A stretch of 64,000 nt of DNA from Rubellimicrobium arenae (GTDB lineage Bacteria > Pseudomonadota > Alphaproteobacteria > Rhodobacterales > Rhodobacteraceae). Positions 1-9,617 of this stretch are shown piece by piece (position 1 is the stretch's first letter; each line of letters begins with the position of its first letter). The notes beneath the pieces are model-generated. The model was not told the origin of the DNA, searched no databases, and saw nothing but the letters and a program-made list of their open reading frames with translations. The position numbers were made by a program, and so were the translations under genes. The stretch is from assembly GCF_017916275.1 (NCBI RefSeq), contig NZ_JAFMST010000002.1, positions 124,001-188,000 on the forward strand, written 5' to 3'.

Positions 1-1078
1 ACGCCTCGGGGTCGATCTGGCGGTGCAGGAGCGTGGACAGCGCGCCCGGGTCCACCCGCAGGATCGCCTCCTCGCGCGGGATCACGCCGTCCTGCGCCAG
101 CGCCACCGCGATGCGCACGGCCGCCCGGGCCGAACGGGGCACGCGGACCGCGTCCAGGATGCAGAGCCGCCCGTTCTCGAGCGTGAACTCGATCTGCATC
201 TCCTCGCGCAGCCGCTCGCGGCCCTTGGCGCCGTGGGCCAGCAGCTCGCGCAGGGCAAAGGGCGCCAGATCCTCAAGCGAGGGGATCCCCTCCGTCCGGG
301 TGAGGGGCACGGCGGCCCGCTTGTCCCGCAGCGCCTCGCGTCCCTGGCTCTGGCCCAGGTAGCGGCCGCTGACGCGGGGCTCCCCCGTTTCGCCATCGAC
401 GAACTGGATCACGCCGGACCCGCTTTCGCCGCGGCCGACGCCCAGCGCCATGGCCTGCACCACCAGCCCCAGCCCGGCGTCGGCGGGCGCGCCCTTGGCC
501 TGGCGGAGAAGCCGCGCCGTCGTCCCGTCCCAGGCCCGCGCCATCGAGCGCAGCACCTCGGCCAGCTGCGTGGCCGGATCCTGCGGGAAGGGCTCGTCCG
601 TCTCGGCCTCATAGGCGACGAGCATGGCGCGCAGCGCCTCGGCGGTCGGCTCGGCGGGGAGGTCGAAGGGCTCGGGGTCGAGGCGCGCCACATGGACGGC
701 ATAGCACTGGATGAACCGCATGTAGAGCGAGGTCGCCGCCCGCTCCCCCGCGGTGAGCATCAGCGCCTCGTGGCGTTCGTGGGTCATGCCGATGTTCAGG
801 ATCGCCCCCGGCCCGCCCCAGTCGGGGTCCAGCGACGACGGCCGGACGGACAGCAGCGGCGCAAAGCCGAAGGGCGCCATGATCGACGCGATGTCCGGCA
901 TCCGGCCCTTGGCGATCTCCCGAACGGCGTCAAAGGACAGGGCCACGGTCAGCGGCACGGGCATGTCCAGGCGGATCAGCCGCTGGAGGCATTTCGCCCG
1001 CCCGCCATACACCTCGGCCGACATCGGGGCGTCGGGAGTGACAAGGGTGATCTGTGGGAATGTGACGTGGCGCTGCAC
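1..1078 (-). CDS. Pyruvate phosphate dikinase / PEP synthase-like enzyme (N-terminal part, cut by window edge)
   Basis: Only the first 359 residues are visible; the frame stays open to base 1. The N-terminal part (GGRAKCLQRL, then DMPVP) resembles the start of the PPDK ATP-grasp domain. The stretch SVRPSS followed by GAILNIG lines up with the SVRSGA/TILNLG region of PPDK. ILRVDPGALSTLLH at the edge matches the segment before the phosphohistidine domain. The family interconverts pyruvate and phosphoenolpyruvate with ATP. The GTG start was chosen because GGAAAGGA lies 7 nt upstream; in-frame ATGs at 1096 and 1198 are alternatives. The N-terminus is more divergent than in classical PPDK, so the exact reaction is uncertain. 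It lies downstream of glyS on the same strand, separated from it by a strong hairpin. Confidence 0.82.
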   Translation of the reverse strand, partial: MQRHVTFPQITLVTPDAPMSAEVYGGRAKCLQRLIRLDMPVPLTVALSFDAVREIAKGRMPDIASIMAPFGFAPLLSVRPSSLDPDWGGPGAILNIGMTHERHEALMLTAGERAATSLYMRFIQCYAVHVARLDPEPFDLPAEPTAEALRAMLVAYEAETDEPFPQDPATQLAEVLRSMARAWDGTTARLLRQAKGAPADAGLGLVVQAMALGVGRGESGSGVIQFVDGETGEPRVSGRYLGQSQGREALRDKRAAVPLTRTEGIPSLEDLAPFALRELLAHGAKGRERLREEMQIEFTLENGRLCILDAVRVPRSARAAVRIAVALAQDGVIPREEAILRVDPGALSTLLHRQIDPEA

Positions 1079-1302
1079 CGCGGCATCCTTTCCCATCGCA
1101 GCATAGTGCGCGGTGGCGGGTTCGGAAAGGGTCGGCCCCTCAGACCTTTGGATAGATCGGTCGAGCAAGTCGGACAGGAGATCGCGGGGATAGGACATGA
1201 CGCCGTTGTCCCACAGGATGATTAAGGCGCCGTTAGGGCATCGGGCGTTGCGGGCCGGCGCCGGGAACTTTCCCGCCGATGCGGCACCCTGCCCGCGACA
1301 GG

Positions 1303-1339
1303 CCCCAGGCCGGGCGGGGACATCCCGCACGGCCTGGGG
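1303..1339 (-). terminator. Hairpin downstream of glyS
   Basis: CCCCAGGCCG pairs with CGGCCTGGGG over 10 bp, and inside it GCGGG pairs with CCCGC, giving a long GC-rich hairpin 7 bases after the glyS stop codon. No U-tract follows on the minus strand, so it may be a weak or Rho-assisted terminator, or a 3'-end stabiliser. Confidence 0.55.
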
Positions 1340-1345
1340 TTCTGC

Positions 1346-3637
1346 CTAGCCTTCGACGCGGGTCAGGTCCGCGACCTCCAGGCAAAGCCGACGGATGCGG
1401 CTCAGCAAGTTGAGGCGGTTGCGGCGGATGACCTGGTTGTCGGTGTTGATCTGCGCGACCGTGAAGAAGGCGTCGATGGGCGCGCGCAGGGCCGCGAGCG
1501 CCGACATGGCCCCCTGGAAGTCCTCGGCCGCCATGGCGGGCCGGATGCGCGCCTCGGCGGCGTCGAGCGCGGCGAAGAGCGCCCGCTCCTCGTCGTACTC
1601 GGACCATTTCGGGTCCGCGCCGAAGGAGTATTCCACGCCGTCCTTGGCCTCGGCCTGCGCCAGCAGGTTCGCCGCCCGCTTGAAGCCCTGAAGCAGGTTC
1701 TCCCCGTCCTCGGTCTTGAGGAACGCCGCCAGCGCCTCGGCCCGCCGCACGAGCAGCACGAGGTCGTCGTTCCCCGGCATGGCGAGGCAGGCGTCGATCA
1801 CGTCATGCCGGATGCCCTGATCGCGGAGGTGCACCTTCAGGCGGTCGTGGAAGAATTCCAAGACACTCGCCGTGAAGTCGCCCGTCCTAGCAAACTCCCC
1901 ATAAATTGGATCATGGGAGGCCATGGACGCTGGATCCGTGAGCAACGAAAGGTTCTTGCGCAGCCAGTCGACCACGAACTCGACACCTTGGAAGATGTCG
2001 CCTTTCTCGGCGTCGCCGCGGAAGAAGTCGGTCACGACCTCAGGCTGCCCCGGTTCATCAAACATTGGGGCGTGCCGCCGGAGCCGATAGCTCTTGGCCC
2101 ATTCAACTGCATAAGTGTGATAGGCATCCTCGATCACGTCTTCGAGGCGCAGCCGCAGACCGTTGCCAAGGAGCAAGCGGATCACCCCCAGCGCGGCCCT
2201 TCTCAGCGCAAACGGGTCCTTACTCCCCGTGGGCTTCTCATCGATCGCCCAGAAGCCGGTCAGCGTGTCGATCTTGTCCGCGAGCGCCACGGCCACTGAC
2301 ACCGGCGCGGTCGGCACGGCGTCGTTGGGGCCGAGTGGCGAGTAATGCTCCTCGGCGGCCGCGGCGACCTCGGCGGGCAGCCCGGCCGCATCCGCATAGT
2401 AGCGGCCCATGAGGCCCTGAAGCTCGGGGAACTCGCCCACCATGGAGGACCGCAGGTCGAGCTTGGCGACCGTCGCGGCCTCTGCGGCGAGGTCCGGGTC
2501 CGCGCCGACATGGGGCGCGATCTCGCGGGCGAGCGCGGCGATGCGCTCGATCCGCTCCCACTGGCTCCCCAGCTTGTTATGGAAGGTGACGGACTTCAGC
2601 CTCTCCTTCCATTCCTCCATGCCAGAGGTGGCGACCCGCAGGTCGTTCTCCCAGAAGAAGCGGGCATCGGACAGGCGGGCGCGCAGCACCTTGGCGTTCC
2701 CGGCCAGGATCGTCGCGCCGTGGTCGGCGGTCTCGATATTGGCGACCGTCACGAAGCCCTCGATCCGGCCCGTTGCGGGGTTGCGGACCGAGAAGAACTT
2801 CTGGTGCTCCTTCATCGAAGTCTGCAGCACCTCGGGCGGCAGGCCCAGGAACTGCTCCTCGATGCGGCCCATCAGGGTCACGGGCCATTCGACAAGGCCC
2901 GCGACCTCGGTCAGCAGGCCCTCGTCCTCGACGATCTCCAACCCTTGCGCGAAGGCCAGCGTGGCGGCGTCGTGGCGGATGCGGTCGCGCCGCTCGTCGC
3001 TCCGCAGGACGACATGGGCGCGGGTCAGCTTCTGCTCGTAATCCTCGAAGGAGGTGACCGAGACCCCCTGTGGCGCATGGAAGCGATGGCCGCGCGTGGT
3101 GTTGGTGGCAACGAGACCGTCGATCTCGAAGGGCACGACCTCGGCGCCATCCTCCCGCACGAGGAGGCAGAGCACGCCCTGGAGCGGTCGCACCCAGCGG
3201 AGCGAGCCCGAGCCCCAGCGCATCGACTTGGGCCAGGGGAAGTCGCGGATCACCCGCTCCAGCACCTCGGCCACGATCGCGGCGGCGGCGCGGCCCGGCT
3301 TCTCGAGGACCGCGAAGTAGACCTCGGCCTTCTTGTCGGCCCGCTTCTCCAATCGGTCCAGCGTCAGGCCGGTGGCACGCAGAAAGCCCTGGATCGCCGC
3401 CTCGGGCGCGTCGGTGCGGGGCCCCTTGCGCTCCTCGCGGACGGCGCGGCTTTCCTCGGTCAGGCCCTCGACGGCCAGCGTCAGGCGGCGCGGCGTCGCG
3501 AAGGCCATCGCGTGGACGTAGGTCAACCCGGCCTCGACAAGGCCGTCGGTCATCAGCTTGCGGAGGTCCTCGGCGGCCTTGGGCTGCATCCGCGCGGGGA
3601 TCTCCTCGGACAGGAGCTCGATCAGGAGGTCGGCCAT
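1346..3637 (-). CDS. glyS: Glycyl-tRNA synthetase beta subunit
   Basis: Beta chain of the bacterial alpha2-beta2 glycyl-tRNA synthetase, which binds tRNA and works with GlyQ to charge tRNA-Gly. The N-terminus ([17 protein letters not shown]) is the family signature, and the protein carries the HD-like and anticodon-binding regions over its length. At 763 residues it is longer than the roughly 690-700 usual for the family. The extra length falls at about residues 493-590 in DNA of visibly lower GC than its surroundings (see findings). The ATG directly abuts the stop of the DUF6446 gene, and glyQ lies one gene upstream, so the three probably form one operon. Confidence 0.96.
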   Translation of the reverse strand: MADLLIELLSEEIPARMQPKAAEDLRKLMTDGLVEAGLTYVHAMAFATPRRLTLAVEGLTEESRAVREERKGPRTDAPEAAIQGFLRATGLTLDRLEKRADKKAEVYFAVLEKPGRAAAAIVAEVLERVIRDFPWPKSMRWGSGSLRWVRPLQGVLCLLVREDGAEVVPFEIDGLVATNTTRGHRFHAPQGVSVTSFEDYEQKLTRAHVVLRSDERRDRIRHDAATLAFAQGLEIVEDEGLLTEVAGLVEWPVTLMGRIEEQFLGLPPEVLQTSMKEHQKFFSVRNPATGRIEGFVTVANIETADHGATILAGNAKVLRARLSDARFFWENDLRVATSGMEEWKERLKSVTFHNKLGSQWERIERIAALAREIAPHVGADPDLAAEAATVAKLDLRSSMVGEFPELQGLMGRYYADAAGLPAEVAAAAEEHYSPLGPNDAVPTAPVSVAVALADKIDTLTGFWAIDEKPTGSKDPFALRRAALGVIRLLLGNGLRLRLEDVIEDAYHTYAVEWAKSYRLRRHAPMFDEPGQPEVVTDFFRGDAEKGDIFQGVEFVVDWLRKNLSLLTDPASMASHDPIYGEFARTGDFTASVLEFFHDRLKVHLRDQGIRHDVIDACLAMPGNDDLVLLVRRAEALAAFLKTEDGENLLQGFKRAANLLAQAEAKDGVEYSFGADPKWSEYDEERALFAALDAAEARIRPAMAAEDFQGAMSALAALRAPIDAFFTVAQINTDNQVIRRNRLNLLSRIRRLCLEVADLTRVEG

Positions 3638-4168
3638 CTACTCGGTTCTTTCGGGGACAGGGGGGCAGCCATCGGGCGGAGGCTCGCCGTTGAAGACGAC
3701 CTCGCCGCAGGCGTTGATCTGGTTCCAGGCAAAGCCGCGGCCGTCAGGCAGGATGGCCACGATCCGGTCGATGCCGTAGCGCAGGTCCTTGATCGACAGG
3801 AAGGCGCGGGCCTGCCCGGCCTCGATCGCGTCGCCGATCTCCGGCGCGTCGAAGCAGTCGAACCAGCCGGGAGCGTTCAGCGGCTTGGGATCGTCGTAGG
3901 GCGTGTAGCGCTGCGCCAGCCTGTCCAGCGGCTCGGCCGTGGTGAAGCAGGACCGGAACCGGATGGGCGAGGAGTCGCTGTCGATGGCGCGCAGGTCGGC
4001 CACGGCGATGGGCTCGCCCTGGTCGGAGCCTTGGGGCACGAGGAGCACGGGGCCCGCCTCCTCGGCCGTCAGCTGGTCATAGAAGGCGTAGACCTGCAGG
4101 TAATACATGGCCACCCCGGTCACGAGGGCGGTGATGGCCAGCGCGATGATGAGGACGCGGCCGGTCAC
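3638..4168 (-). CDS. DUF6446 family membrane-anchored protein
   Basis: A 176-residue protein with one N-terminal membrane segment (about residues 5-22, [19 protein letters not shown]). A soluble domain follows with [16 protein letters not shown] and INACGEVVF motifs, each containing cysteine. The order glyQ, this gene, glyS is what I know from Rhodobacterales, where the family is DUF6446 of unknown function. The start is GTG; its bases GTGA include the glyQ stop codon, so translation is probably coupled. An upstream extension of the frame overlaps glyQ and has no support. A role linked to glycyl-tRNA synthesis is suggested only by position. Confidence 0.82.
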   Translation of the reverse strand: MTGRVLIIALAITALVTGVAMYYLQVYAFYDQLTAEEAGPVLLVPQGSDQGEPIAVADLRAIDSDSSPIRFRSCFTTAEPLDRLAQRYTPYDDPKPLNAPGWFDCFDAPEIGDAIEAGQARAFLSIKDLRYGIDRIVAILPDGRGFAWNQINACGEVVFNGEPPPDGCPPVPERTE

Positions 4169-5097
4169 GCCGCCGCGCTTTCCGTGTGGCCCCCGGCCTC
4201 GGTCCGCACGAAGGCGTCGGCGCAAAGCTTGGCCAGCGCCCGGACCCGGCCGATATAGGCCTGCCGTTCGGTCACCGAGATCACGCCGCGCGCGTCGAGC
4301 AGGTTGAAGAGGTGGCTGGCCTTGATGCACTGGTCATAGGCCGGGTGCGCCATGACGATGCGCTTGCCGGTCCTGGGGTCCAGGTCCTCGTTGTCGAGCA
4401 GACGCCGGCATTCCTTCTCCGCGTCCTCGAAATGGCGGAACAGGCGTTCGGTGTCCGCCGCGTCGAAGTTGTGGCGCGAATACTCTTCCTCGGTTTGCCG
4501 GAAGATGTCGCCATAGGTCAGCGGAATGGGCGAGGACGGGTCGTTGAACGGCATGTCCATGACATGCGCGACGCCCAGCACATACATGGCGAGGCGTTCG
4601 AGGCCGTAGGTCAGCTCCCCGGACACGGGGCGGCAGTCGTGACCCCCGACCTGCTGGAAGTAGGTGAACTGCGACACCTCCATGCCGTCGCACCAGACCT
4701 CCCAGCCCAGGCCCCAGGCGCCCAGCGTGGGGCTCTCCCAGTCGTCCTCGACGAAGCGGATGTCATGGAGCGACGTATCGATGCCGATGGCTTCGAGCGA
4801 GCCCAGATACAGCTCCTGCAGGTTGGGCGGGCTCGGTTTGATGAGGACCTGATACTGGTAGTAGTGCTGGAGGCGGTTCGGGTTCTCGCCGTACCGCCCG
4901 TCGGTCGGGCGGCGCGAGGGCTGGACATAGGCCGCGGCCCAAGGGCGCGAGCCCAGCGCCCGCAGCGTGGTCGCCGGGTGGAAGGTCCCCGCCCCCACCT
5001 CCATGTCGTAGGGTTGCAGGATCGCGCAGCCCCGGGCGCCCCAGTAGGCCTGGAGGCGGAGGATGATCTCCTGGAAGGAAAGCGGAAGCTCGGCCAT
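4165..5097 (-). CDS. glyQ: Glycyl-tRNA synthetase alpha subunit
   Basis: Catalytic alpha chain of the heterotetrameric glycyl-tRNA synthetase: activates glycine with ATP and transfers it to tRNA-Gly together with Gly[15 protein letters not shown] at residues 28-41 and the downstream [18 protein letters not shown] region are hallmark class II alpha-chain sequences. The 310-residue length is typical. The ATG was preferred over an upstream in-frame TTG because it has an AGGGG ribosome-binding site at suitable distance and gives the usual N-terminus. It is the first gene of a glyQ-DUF6446-glyS cluster. Confidence 0.97.
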   Translation of the reverse strand: MAELPLSFQEIILRLQAYWGARGCAILQPYDMEVGAGTFHPATTLRALGSRPWAAAYVQPSRRPTDGRYGENPNRLQHYYQYQVLIKPSPPNLQELYLGSLEAIGIDTSLHDIRFVEDDWESPTLGAWGLGWEVWCDGMEVSQFTYFQQVGGHDCRPVSGELTYGLERLAMYVLGVAHVMDMPFNDPSSPIPLTYGDIFRQTEEEYSRHNFDAADTERLFRHFEDAEKECRRLLDNEDLDPRTGKRIVMAHPAYDQCIKASHLFNLLDARGVISVTERQAYIGRVRALAKLCADAFVRTEAGGHTESAAA

Positions 5098-5258
5098 GGG
5101 ACACCCCTGCGACAAGTCGCCTTTCCTCTAGTCGCCGCCCCCCGGCGGGGCAAGGGGGCCACGGTCGCCGCCGCACGGCCCCGGGACACGCGTTTTTGTG
5201 CTGCGGCCCCCGTGCGGGCGGGGCAAATGTCGGCGGCGATCAGGACGGGAGTCGAAGC

Positions 5259-6992
5259 ATGTTGAGACGGACGGTGGCGGCAGCCGCGCTCTGGGCGGCC
5301 ATGGCGGGAACGCTCGCGGCGCAGGACGGCCAGGTCTGGATCCAGGTGGACACCCTTCCCACGCTCGGCCGCGCCCAGCTCTCGGCCGAGGGCTACTCCG
5401 AGCAGATCCCCGACGACGTGGCGGGCTACTACCTGGGCTCGGGCTGGTACGCCGTGGCCCTCGGCCCCTACTCGCCCGAGGAAGCCGCCGCCGTGCAGGA
5501 GAACCTGATCGCCGAGGGCGTGATCCCCACCGATTCCGTGATCTCGGACGGGTCGCAGTTCCAGCAGCAGTTCTGGCCCGCGGGCGTCGGGCAGGACGAC
5601 GAGATCGCCGCCTCCAGCGCGAATGTCGATCCGGCGCTGCCGGCCGCGCCGCAGGCCGATCCCACCCTGCCCGACGAGACTCCGGCCGAGGCGCAGGCCA
5701 GCGAGGCCGCCCTGAGCCCGGGCGAGAAGCAGCAGCTCCAGGCCGCCCTGCAATGGGCGGGCGTCTACGAGGGTGGCATCGACGGCGCATTCGGGCGCGG
5801 CACCCGCACCGCCATGGCCACCTGGCAGAGCACGCACGGCCACGAGCCGACCGGCGTCCTGACCGCCCGCCAGCGGTCCGAGCTGCTGGGCGCGTTCAAC
5901 GCCATCCTGGACGGCATGGGCCTCGAGGAGGTGCGCGACGACCGGACGGGCATCCAGATCACCCTGCCCATGGCGCTCCTGTCGCCGCCCGCCTACGAGC
6001 CGCCCTTCGCCCGCTTCGACCCGGCGCAGGAGGGCGGGCCGCAGGTCGTCCTGATCTCCCAGCCCGGCGACGAGGGACGGCTCGCCGGGCTTTACGAGAT
6101 CATGCAAACCCTCGAGATCGTCCCCGAGCAGGGGGAGCGGCAGCGGACGGACACGGCCTTCGTCATCGACGGGCAGGATTCGCGCATCCATTCGACCACC
6201 TACGCCTGGCTGGTTGACGGGCAGATCAAGGGCTTCACCCTGGTCTGGCCCGCCGGCGACGAGGATCGGCGCGCCCGGCTCGTGGAGACCATGCGGGCGA
6301 GCTTCCGGCGCCTGCCCGGCGTCCTCGACCCCGCGACGGCCGCCCCGGGCGAGGATCAGGCCGTGGACCTCGTGTCCGGGCTCCAGGTCCGCCGCCCCGA
6401 GGCCACCGCGACCGGCTTCTTCGTGGACGCGCGCGGCACCGTCGTGACCACGGCCGATGCCGTGGCCGAATGCCGCGAGGTGACGATCGACGAAGCGACG
6501 CAGGCCCGCGTCGCCTATGCGGACCGCAGCCTCAACATCGCCGTGCTCCAGCCGGCCGCCGAGCTGGCCCCCCGCGCCGTCGCGTCCTTCATCGGCGGGG
6601 CGCCCCGGATCGGGTCCGAGGTGGCGGTCGCCGGCTATCCCTATGGCGGTGCCCTGGCGCGCCCGGCGATGACCTTCGGGACGCTGGCCGACGTGCGCGG
6701 GCTGAACGGCGAGGATTGGGTGCGCCGGCTCGACATCACAACGCAGGCCGGGGACGCGGGCGGCCCCGTGCTGTCCGACGAAGGCGCGGTGGTGGGGATG
6801 CTGCTGCCGCAGCCGACCTCCGGTCCGGTCCTGCCCGACAACGTGAGCTATGCCCTGGATGCCGAGGCGATCCAGAGCACGCTGGCGCAGGCCGGGGTCG
6901 CGCCGACGCTGGCCACGACGGCCGCCCCCGCCGGCCCGGAAAAGCTGACCCGCGACGCCGCGGGGCTGGCCGTCCTGGTGAGCTGCTGGTGA
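5259..6992 (+). CDS. Secreted peptidoglycan-binding protein with degenerate trypsin-like domain
   Basis: A 577-residue exported protein with a signal peptide over about residues 1-22 (cleavage near TLAAQ). A SPOR-like N-terminal region follows (WIQVDTLPTLGRAQL, then GSGWYAVALGPY). A peptidoglycan-binding fold lies near residues 155-215 (GVYEGGIDGAFGRGTRTAM). A C-terminal domain from about residue 385 has chymotrypsin/HtrA architecture. All three catalytic positions look substituted: the His position reads Asp400 in VTTADAV, the Asp position reads Asn426 in SLNIAVL, and the Ser position reads Ala500 in GDAGGP. It is therefore probably a non-catalytic envelope binding or sensing protein. It is transcribed divergently from glyQ. 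Confidence 0.8.
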   Translation: MLRRTVAAAALWAAMAGTLAAQDGQVWIQVDTLPTLGRAQLSAEGYSEQIPDDVAGYYLGSGWYAVALGPYSPEEAAAVQENLIAEGVIPTDSVISDGSQFQQQFWPAGVGQDDEIAASSANVDPALPAAPQADPTLPDETPAEAQASEAALSPGEKQQLQAALQWAGVYEGGIDGAFGRGTRTAMATWQSTHGHEPTGVLTARQRSELLGAFNAILDGMGLEEVRDDRTGIQITLPMALLSPPAYEPPFARFDPAQEGGPQVVLISQPGDEGRLAGLYEIMQTLEIVPEQGERQRTDTAFVIDGQDSRIHSTTYAWLVDGQIKGFTLVWPAGDEDRRARLVETMRASFRRLPGVLDPATAAPGEDQAVDLVSGLQVRRPEATATGFFVDARGTVVTTADAVAECREVTIDEATQARVAYADRSLNIAVLQPAAELAPRAVASFIGGAPRIGSEVAVAGYPYGGALARPAMTFGTLADVRGLNGEDWVRRLDITTQAGDAGGPVLSDEGAVVGMLLPQPTSGPVLPDNVSYALDAEAIQSTLAQAGVAPTLATTAAPAGPEKLTRDAAGLAVLVSCW

Positions 6993-6998
6993 CGAGGC

Positions 6999-7031
6999 GG
7001 GCCTGACCCCCCGTCGCCGGGGGTCGGGCCC
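6999..7031. terminator. Bidirectional hairpin between convergent genes
   Basis: A 13-bp stem with one G-U pair: GGGCC, T, GACCCCC on the left pairs with GGGGGTC, G, GGCCC on the right around a 7-base loop. It sits between the stop of the peptidoglycan-binding protein and the folE2 stop. It is symmetrical enough to serve both strands, but no U-tract is present. Confidence 0.6.
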
Positions 7032-7037
7032 AAACGT

Positions 7038-8141
<1,104 letters not shown>

Positions 8142-8156
8142 CGGCGTTCCCCCTGC

Positions 8157-8189
8157 GTCACGCGGCCCCGTATATGGGAACCGCGTGAC
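8157..8189 (-). repeat. Inverted repeat between metZ and folE2
   Basis: GTCACGCGG and CCGCGTGAC form a perfect 9-bp dyad, with an inner CCC/GGG pair around ATATAC. It lies just upstream of the folE2 ribosome-binding site and 23 bases after metZ. It could terminate or attenuate metZ transcripts, or be a repressor operator for folE2; the sequence does not decide. Confidence 0.5.
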
Positions 8190-8211
8190 AATGCCGCAAC
8201 GTTTAGCTGAC

Positions 8212-9420
8212 TTACTCGGCCGCGTCGCGGGCGGAACGCGACGCTTGCGCCGCCTCCAGCGCCCCGAGCACGTCGGCGATCAGGTCGTCGGTGTCCTCGA
8301 TCCCGCAGGACAGCCGGATCAGGCCCGGCGTGATCCCCAGAGCGGCCTTCTGCTCGGTGGGCAAGCGCTGGTGCGTGGTCGAGGCCGGGTGCGTCGCGAT
8401 CGACTTGGCGTCGCCCAGGTTGTTGGAGATGACGATGATCTCCAGCGCGTTCAGGAAGGCAAAGGCCGCCTCGCGGGAGCCGACGTCGAAGCTCAGCACC
8501 GTCCCGCCCGAGCCGGTCTGCGCCATGGCGACGCCGTGCTGCGGGTGCGATTCCAGCCCCGGATAGATCACGCGGGTGAGCGCCGGATGCCCCTCCAGCG
8601 CCTGCGCCATAGCCAGCGCGGTGTCCGCCTGCGCCCGGACGCGCAGGTCCATCGTCTCAAGGCCCTTGAGCATGATCCAGGACGTGAAAGGCGACATCGC
8701 CCCGCCCGTGTGCTTCATGTAGGGCTCCAGCACCTTGCGGATGTACTGCTTGGTGCCCAGCACGATGCCGCCCAGCGCGCGCCCCTGCCCGTCCACGTGC
8801 TTGGTGGTCGAATAGACCACGACGTCGGCCCCCAGCTCGATGGCGCGGGAAAAGACCGGCGTCGCGAAGACGTTGTCGGCCACGACCACGGCGCCCACGG
8901 CGTGCGCGATCTCGGCCACGGCCTTGACGTCGATGACCTCCAGCGTCGGATTCGACACCGTCTCGAAGAACACGGCCTTGGTCCCCGGCCGCACCGCCGC
9001 CCGCCACTGGTCGAGGTCGAGGCCGTCCACGAAGGTGACCTCCACGCCGTAGCGGCTCAGCACCTCCTCGAGGATGTAAAGGCAGGACCCGAACAGCGCG
9101 CGCGACGACACCACGTGGTCGCCCGCCCGCAGCATCGAGGTCAGTGCCCCGGAAACCGCCGCCATGCCCGAGGCGGTGGCGAAGGCGTCCTCCGCCCCTT
9201 CCAGCGCGGCCATGCGGCTCTCGAACATGGAGGTCGTGGGGTTGCCGTAGCGGGCGTAGATGAACTCGTCCGGGCCGGCCTGGATGAAGCGGGCCTCGGC
9301 GTCCTCGGCGGTGTCGTAGACGAAGCCCTGGGTGAGGAAGATCGCCTCGCTCACCTCGTTGTACTGGCTGCGGCGGGTGCCGGAATGCACCGCCCGGGTG
9401 CGTTTCTTCCACTGGTCCAT
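8212..9420 (-). CDS. metZ: O-succinylhomoserine sulfhydrylase
   Basis: PLP-dependent Cys/Met-metabolism enzyme that makes homocysteine from O-succinylhomoserine and sulfide in direct-sulfhydrylation methionine synthesis. The PLP lysine is Lys207 in YSTTKHVDGQGR, and FIYARYGNPT near residues 53-62 is a family signature. The 402-residue length is normal. The ATG was chosen because GGGGGA lies just upstream; a longer frame would begin inside the riboswitch aptamer. Discrimination from cystathionine gamma-synthase and O-acetylhomoserine sulfhydrylase rests on overall resemblance to alphaproteobacterial MetZ and on the SAM-II leader. Expression is probably switched off by SAM. Confidence 0.93.
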   Translation of the reverse strand: MDQWKKRTRAVHSGTRRSQYNEVSEAIFLTQGFVYDTAEDAEARFIQAGPDEFIYARYGNPTTSMFESRMAALEGAEDAFATASGMAAVSGALTSMLRAGDHVVSSRALFGSCLYILEEVLSRYGVEVTFVDGLDLDQWRAAVRPGTKAVFFETVSNPTLEVIDVKAVAEIAHAVGAVVVADNVFATPVFSRAIELGADVVVYSTTKHVDGQGRALGGIVLGTKQYIRKVLEPYMKHTGGAMSPFTSWIMLKGLETMDLRVRAQADTALAMAQALEGHPALTRVIYPGLESHPQHGVAMAQTGSGGTVLSFDVGSREAAFAFLNALEIIVISNNLGDAKSIATHPASTTHQRLPTEQKAALGITPGLIRLSCGIEDTDDLIADVLGALEAAQASRSARDAAE

Positions 9421-9427
9421 GAGCGGA

Positions 9428-9458
9428 TCCCCCATTCCTGTTCGGCCCAAATGGGGGA
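9428..9458 (-). promoter_or_regulatory. Ribosome-binding-site sequestering hairpin of metZ
   Basis: On the minus strand TCCCCCATT pairs perfectly over 9 bp with AATGGGGGA, which contains the metZ ribosome-binding site. The same TCCCCC can instead pair with GGGGA at the 3' end of the SAM-II aptamer, across a CTTC loop. The two pairings exclude each other, giving a plausible translational off/on switch. Confidence 0.7.
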
Positions 9459-9462
9459 GAAG

Positions 9463-9521
9463 TCCCCACTTTAGCGGATTGTTTAACGTGGCCCGCAATC
9501 AGGGTCGCCCAAATCGCCACG
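9463..9521 (-). promoter_or_regulatory. SAM-II riboswitch aptamer upstream of metZ
   Basis: Read on the minus strand, P1 is CGTGG pairing with CCACG. The first loop begins CGATTTG. P2 forms from GATTG and CAATC, and the 3' part has TTAAACAATC followed by GCTAAA. The arrangement CGTGG, GATTTG, TTGCGGGCCACG, TTAAACAA, GCTAAA matches what I remember of the SAM-II (metA/metZ) pseudoknot family of Alphaproteobacteria. The 9-bp hairpin downstream covers the metZ ribosome-binding site, in keeping with translational repression by S-adenosylmethionine. Confidence 0.88.
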
Positions 9522-9527
9522 CGTGGC

Positions 9528-9556
9528 GGCTTACCCCCGCCGTGCCGCCAAGGCAA
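9528..9556 (-). promoter_or_regulatory. Probable sigma-70 promoter of metZ
   Basis: TTGCCT and TAAGCC are separated by exactly 17 bp. Transcription would start at about 9522, the first bases of the SAM-II aptamer, which agrees with a leader RNA beginning at P1. Confidence 0.5.
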
Positions 9557-9617
9557 CCCCTTGCCCCTGCGGCACGGCGCGCCATCCTGAGGACCCGACC
9601 ACCCAGGGGAGACTCGG

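Noticed and set aside
2345-4258. A 637-codon plus-strand open frame
   Set aside because: Antisense to glyS and the DUF6446 gene; composition and content are those of a shadow frame.
5098-5115. TTG start giving a longer GlyQ
   Set aside because: The ATG six codons downstream has a better placed ribosome-binding site and gives the standard N-terminus.
8142-8211. Zur regulation of folE2
   Set aside because: FolE2 genes are often Zur-controlled, but no GTTA...TAAC palindrome like those near znuA occurs here.
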